From: an uncultured Pseudomonadota bacterium
GTDB taxonomy: Bacteria; Pseudomonadota; Gammaproteobacteria; Burkholderiales; Burkholderiaceae_C
Reading direction: 5' to 3'
Length of the DNA: 7,246 bases
Assembly: GCA_900320815.1 (NCBI GenBank)
Contig: ONTY01000060.1
Coordinates: 1-7,246, forward strand
Part shown: piece by piece, positions 5,543-7,246 of the stretch
Layout of the letters: every line of letters starts with the position of its first letter
How positions within the stretch are numbered: the stretch's first letter is position 1
Notes under the pieces: generated by a model
The model's database searches: none
Told to the model about the DNA's origin: nothing
Seen by the model: only the letters and a program-made list of their open reading frames with translations
Translations under genes and position numbers: made by a program

Positions 5543-5643
5543 GCTTCAAAACCTGCCGCAAACCTTTGGAACGAGGATATCTTACCCTCGATTGCACCGA
5601 TGTTTCGAGGGTGGAACGCCCTCACGCCCCAAAGTTTTGAAGC
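5543..5643. repeat. 101-bp segment bounded by perfect 10-bp inverted repeats
   Basis: GCTTCAAAAC at 5543-5552 and its exact complement GTTTTGAAGC at 5634-5643 enclose a compact set of smaller complementary pairs: CTTTGG/CCAAAG (5564-5569 with 5629-5634), CGAGG/CCTCG (5572-5576 with 5586-5590) and GAGGG/CCCTC around 5607-5623. It may be a small non-autonomous element, a structured RNA or transcription-end structure, or debris at the broken end of the neighbouring IS. No direct target duplication was noticed. Confidence 0.4.
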
Positions 5644-5679
5644 CCCTCTCTTTGCAGCTGGCTGGCGAGGCATTTTTGA

Positions 5680-6043
5680 CACTTTGCGCGTGTCCACAAT
5701 CAAAAGCGTGGGCTGCTCACTGCGTCCCTGTCGTTTGCGCTCTCGCCTCACCTGATTTTTTTAATGCCTGCTCCAGGGGGCTTGTTCCTTCTTTTTCTTC
5801 CGACCAAATCCGAAAATATGAATAAACAGTAGCCCACTTTGGAAAGTCAGCTGGCAATGCACGCCACTGGCATCCGGTGGACTTCACATACAGCAGCGCG
5901 CAGAACACGTCATACAAATCGACAATGCGTGGTGCCGTTTTCTTGCGCGCGCTCTCGAGCAGCGGTTTAATGACGGCAAACTGCTCACGGGTGATGTCGC
6001 TTGGGTAGCTCTTGCGTGTCTTGGCTTGGGTAGTCTGTTGCAT
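5680..6043 (-). pseudogene. IS5-family transposase, frameshifted and C-terminally truncated
   Basis: From the ATG at 6043 the product reads as an IS5/DUF4096 transposase N-terminus: S-D-I-T-R-E-Q-F near residue 16, L-Y-V-x-x-T-G-C-Q-W-R-A-L-P-x-D-F-P-x-W-x-T-V-Y-x-Y-F-R-x-W about 50-80, then the helix before the catalytic core. At a run of seven A (minus strand, 5762-5756) the frame changes. Frame 1 ends at 5717 with unrelated residues, while the +1 frame continues the family sequence (R-R-E-R-K-R-Q-G-R-S, then L-L-I-V-D-T-R with the first DDE aspartate). IS427-type elements often use programmed shifting on such A-runs, so the shift may be original rather than damage. After L-I-V-D-T-R similarity stops and the open frame runs into foreign sequence to a TAA at 5533. 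The remaining D and E of the triad are absent, so no active enzyme is possible. A TTG at 6061 could start earlier, but 6043 fits the family. Confidence 0.8.
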
Positions 6044-6060
6044 GACCCCAGTATGCAACA
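6036..6060 (-). promoter_or_regulatory. Inverted repeat spanning the transposase start codon
   Basis: On the minus strand TGTTGCAT (6060-6053), a 9-nt loop and ATGCAACA (6043-6036) pair perfectly over 8 bp, and the transposase ATG is the first triplet of the second arm. An mRNA stem here would hide the start codon. Several IS elements are known to use such stems to block translation from read-through transcripts. The role here is inference. Confidence 0.45.
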
Positions 6061-6127
6061 AACCAAAAAGACCTAACCCAAAAGACCCTCAACAGACTCT
6101 CTGCGGCAGCCACATGCGCCGCCTTTG

Positions 6128-7246
6128 CTATTCCCGCGCGCCTGCTGCTTTGAGCATGTCCACAATGTTTTTGTGTTTTTTTTCCGCAGCCAGCCGCAGC
6201 GCCGTTGCGCTGCTTTTGTTGATTGCCTGAGTATCTGCGCCTTTTTCCAGCAACAATTTGACAACTGCATCGTGTCTGCGGTGCGCTGCCTCCATGAGTG
6301 GTGTCAAACCAATGGCGTTGGCGTGATTTACATCTGCTCCCTTATCCAGCAGCAGTTTGGCAATTTCAGTGCTTCCTTTGATGGCAGCGCGCACCAGCGC
6401 AGTATTGCCATTTTTTTCTGTCGCGTGGATATTCGCACCATGTGCTATCAGCAGCTTGGCCACCTCAACGCGTCCCTGCAAAGCTGCTTCCATCAGCGGT
6501 GTTACACCATTTTTGTTGCCTTGATCGGTATCCGCGCCTTTATCCAGCAGCATTTGCACCACCTCGCTGTGTCCACGCGCAGCAGCATTCCACAGCGCCG
6601 TATTTCCAGACTCACTGGCCGCATGAATGTTTGCTTTTTCTGCCAGCAAAAATGCAACAATCTCTTTATGCCCATGCAAGGCAGCGTGCATCAGCGGTGT
6701 AATGCCGCGCGGGTCGGCTGCGTCAACTCGTGCACCTTTGCCAACAAGAAATTGCACCGCTTCCAAATGCCCGCCCCATGTCGCTGGTGCCAGTGCGGCT
6801 TGAATATCAGCGCCCCGCGTCAGCAGGATTTGTATGATTTCCTCATTTTTTTCCAAGATGTTATCAGCTTTGCCTGTCAAAGCCATGCCCAGCGCCGTGG
6901 CGCCGTCTTTTCTGGCAGCGTGAATATCAGCGCCATTGCCCAGCAGCAGCCGCACCATATCCACATGCCCGGCAGCCGCCGCATTGGTGAGCGCCGTCTC
7001 TCCTGCCAATGGCGCCGCAGCGTTGACCGGCACACCCTGTTCAAGCAAAAACTCCGCCATTTCTTCGCGCCCATGCCAGGCGGCATGCATCAGCGCCGTG
7101 CGCCCGCGCACATTGCCGCGCGCATCCTTGCCTTTTTCCACCACATCGGCGCCATTGGCCAGCAGGATTTTGGCAATCTCCACATGCCCGCCCTGCGCGG
7201 CTTTCATCATGGCGGTTTCTCCGCTGGCATCGCTGGCATGAATATC
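6128..7246 (-). CDS. Ankyrin-repeat protein, C-terminal part, cut by window edge
   Basis: The frame is open from the right edge to a TAG at 6128-6130, giving 372 visible codons; the ATG at 7210 lies inside a repeat, so the true start is outside. Eleven ankyrin repeats can be laid out, most 33 residues, with the usual G-x-T-A-L-x-x-A-A-x-x-G-H-x-E-(I/V)-(A/V)-x-(L/F)-L-L-x-x-G-A-D/N-(I/V) pattern. Three are irregular. The second visible repeat (near 34-72) carries a 6-residue insert rich in Gly/Lys/Arg, the fourth has a short insert before its second helix, and the fifth lacks its first helix portion. The last repeat ends A-A-G-A-R-E, a natural C-terminus. Ankyrin repeats form curved protein-binding scaffolds. 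No other domain, signal peptide or membrane segment is in the visible part, so partner and location are unknown. Base composition is visibly richer in A/T than the pyr genes, and the gene sits beside IS debris; both fit an accessory gene. Confidence 0.9.
   Translation of the reverse strand, partial: DIHASDASGETAMMKAAQGGHVEIAKILLANGADVVEKGKDARGNVRGRTALMHAAWHGREEMAEFLLEQGVPVNAAAPLAGETALTNAAAAGHVDMVRLLLGNGADIHAARKDGATALGMALTGKADNILEKNEEIIQILLTRGADIQAALAPATWGGHLEAVQFLVGKGARVDAADPRGITPLMHAALHGHKEIVAFLLAEKANIHAASESGNTALWNAAARGHSEVVQMLLDKGADTDQGNKNGVTPLMEAALQGRVEVAKLLIAHGANIHATEKNGNTALVRAAIKGSTEIAKLLLDKGADVNHANAIGLTPLMEAAHRRHDAVVKLLLEKGADTQAINKSSATALRLAAEKKHKNIVDMLKAAGARE

Larger units (their letters stand above)
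5680..6102 (-). mobile_element. Truncated IS5-family insertion sequence (IS427-like, DUF4096 transposase)
   Basis: The right part keeps the start of the transposase and its upstream end. Read on the minus strand, the probable terminal sequence begins near 6102 (GAGTCTGTTGAGGGTCTTTT), about 55 bases before the ATG at 6043. The left part is missing: transposase similarity ends near 5680, just after the first catalytic aspartate, and no matching terminal inverted repeat is found on that side. The IS end lies about 25 bases past the stop codon of the ankyrin gene. The exact right boundary is inferred from general IS5-family layout. Confidence 0.7.

Noticed and set aside
6073..6270. 65-codon minus-strand frame running from the ankyrin gene into the IS end
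   Set aside because: Out of frame with the ankyrin gene across the same bases; a shadow.

Overview
The window looks like a GC-rich betaproteobacterial chromosome, most likely Burkholderiales (Comamonadaceae-like). The main reasons are the gene order yqgE-ruvX-pyrR-pyrB-pyrC', the non-catalytic type of dihydroorotase homologue beside aspartate carbamoyltransferase, and the sequence character of those proteins. Placement below order level is inference. Every recognisable gene lies on the minus strand.

Layout from left to right: (1) 1-339, the N-terminal 113 codons of a PgeF/YfiH (laccase-domain) protein, cut by the left edge. (2) 340-836, a spacer with one doubtful 43-codon ORF, a pair of diverged repeats, one of which folds into a perfect 13-bp hairpin, and a good intrinsic terminator closing the pyr operon. 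(3) 837-4644, a tight five-gene operon read right to left: yqgE, ruvX, pyrR, pyrB, pyrC'. The first three genes overlap, pyrR and pyrB are 6 nt apart, and pyrC' follows after 52 nt. (4) About 4645-5530, an AT-rich island with no recognisable gene. It holds at least four diverged copies of an undescribed repeat, a candidate operon promoter inside one of them, and a short + strand ORF with a signal-peptide-like N-terminus. (5) 5543-5643, a 101-bp stretch bounded by perfect 10-bp inverted repeats. (6) 5680-6102, a truncated, frameshifted IS5-family insertion sequence. (7) 6128-7246, the C-terminal part of an ankyrin-repeat protein with at least eleven repeats, cut by the right edge.

Functionally, pyrB carries out the committed step of pyrimidine synthesis. 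pyrC' has lost its metal-binding and catalytic residues, so by analogy with Pseudomonas it probably acts as a structural partner of PyrB. pyrR is a PRPP-binding regulator or uracil phosphoribosyltransferase homologue. ruvX and yqgE are housekeeping passengers. The right third, with repeats, IS debris, an orphan signal-peptide ORF and a long ankyrin protein, has the character of an accessory or decaying region. No CRISPR array, tRNA, rRNA or intact mobile element was found.
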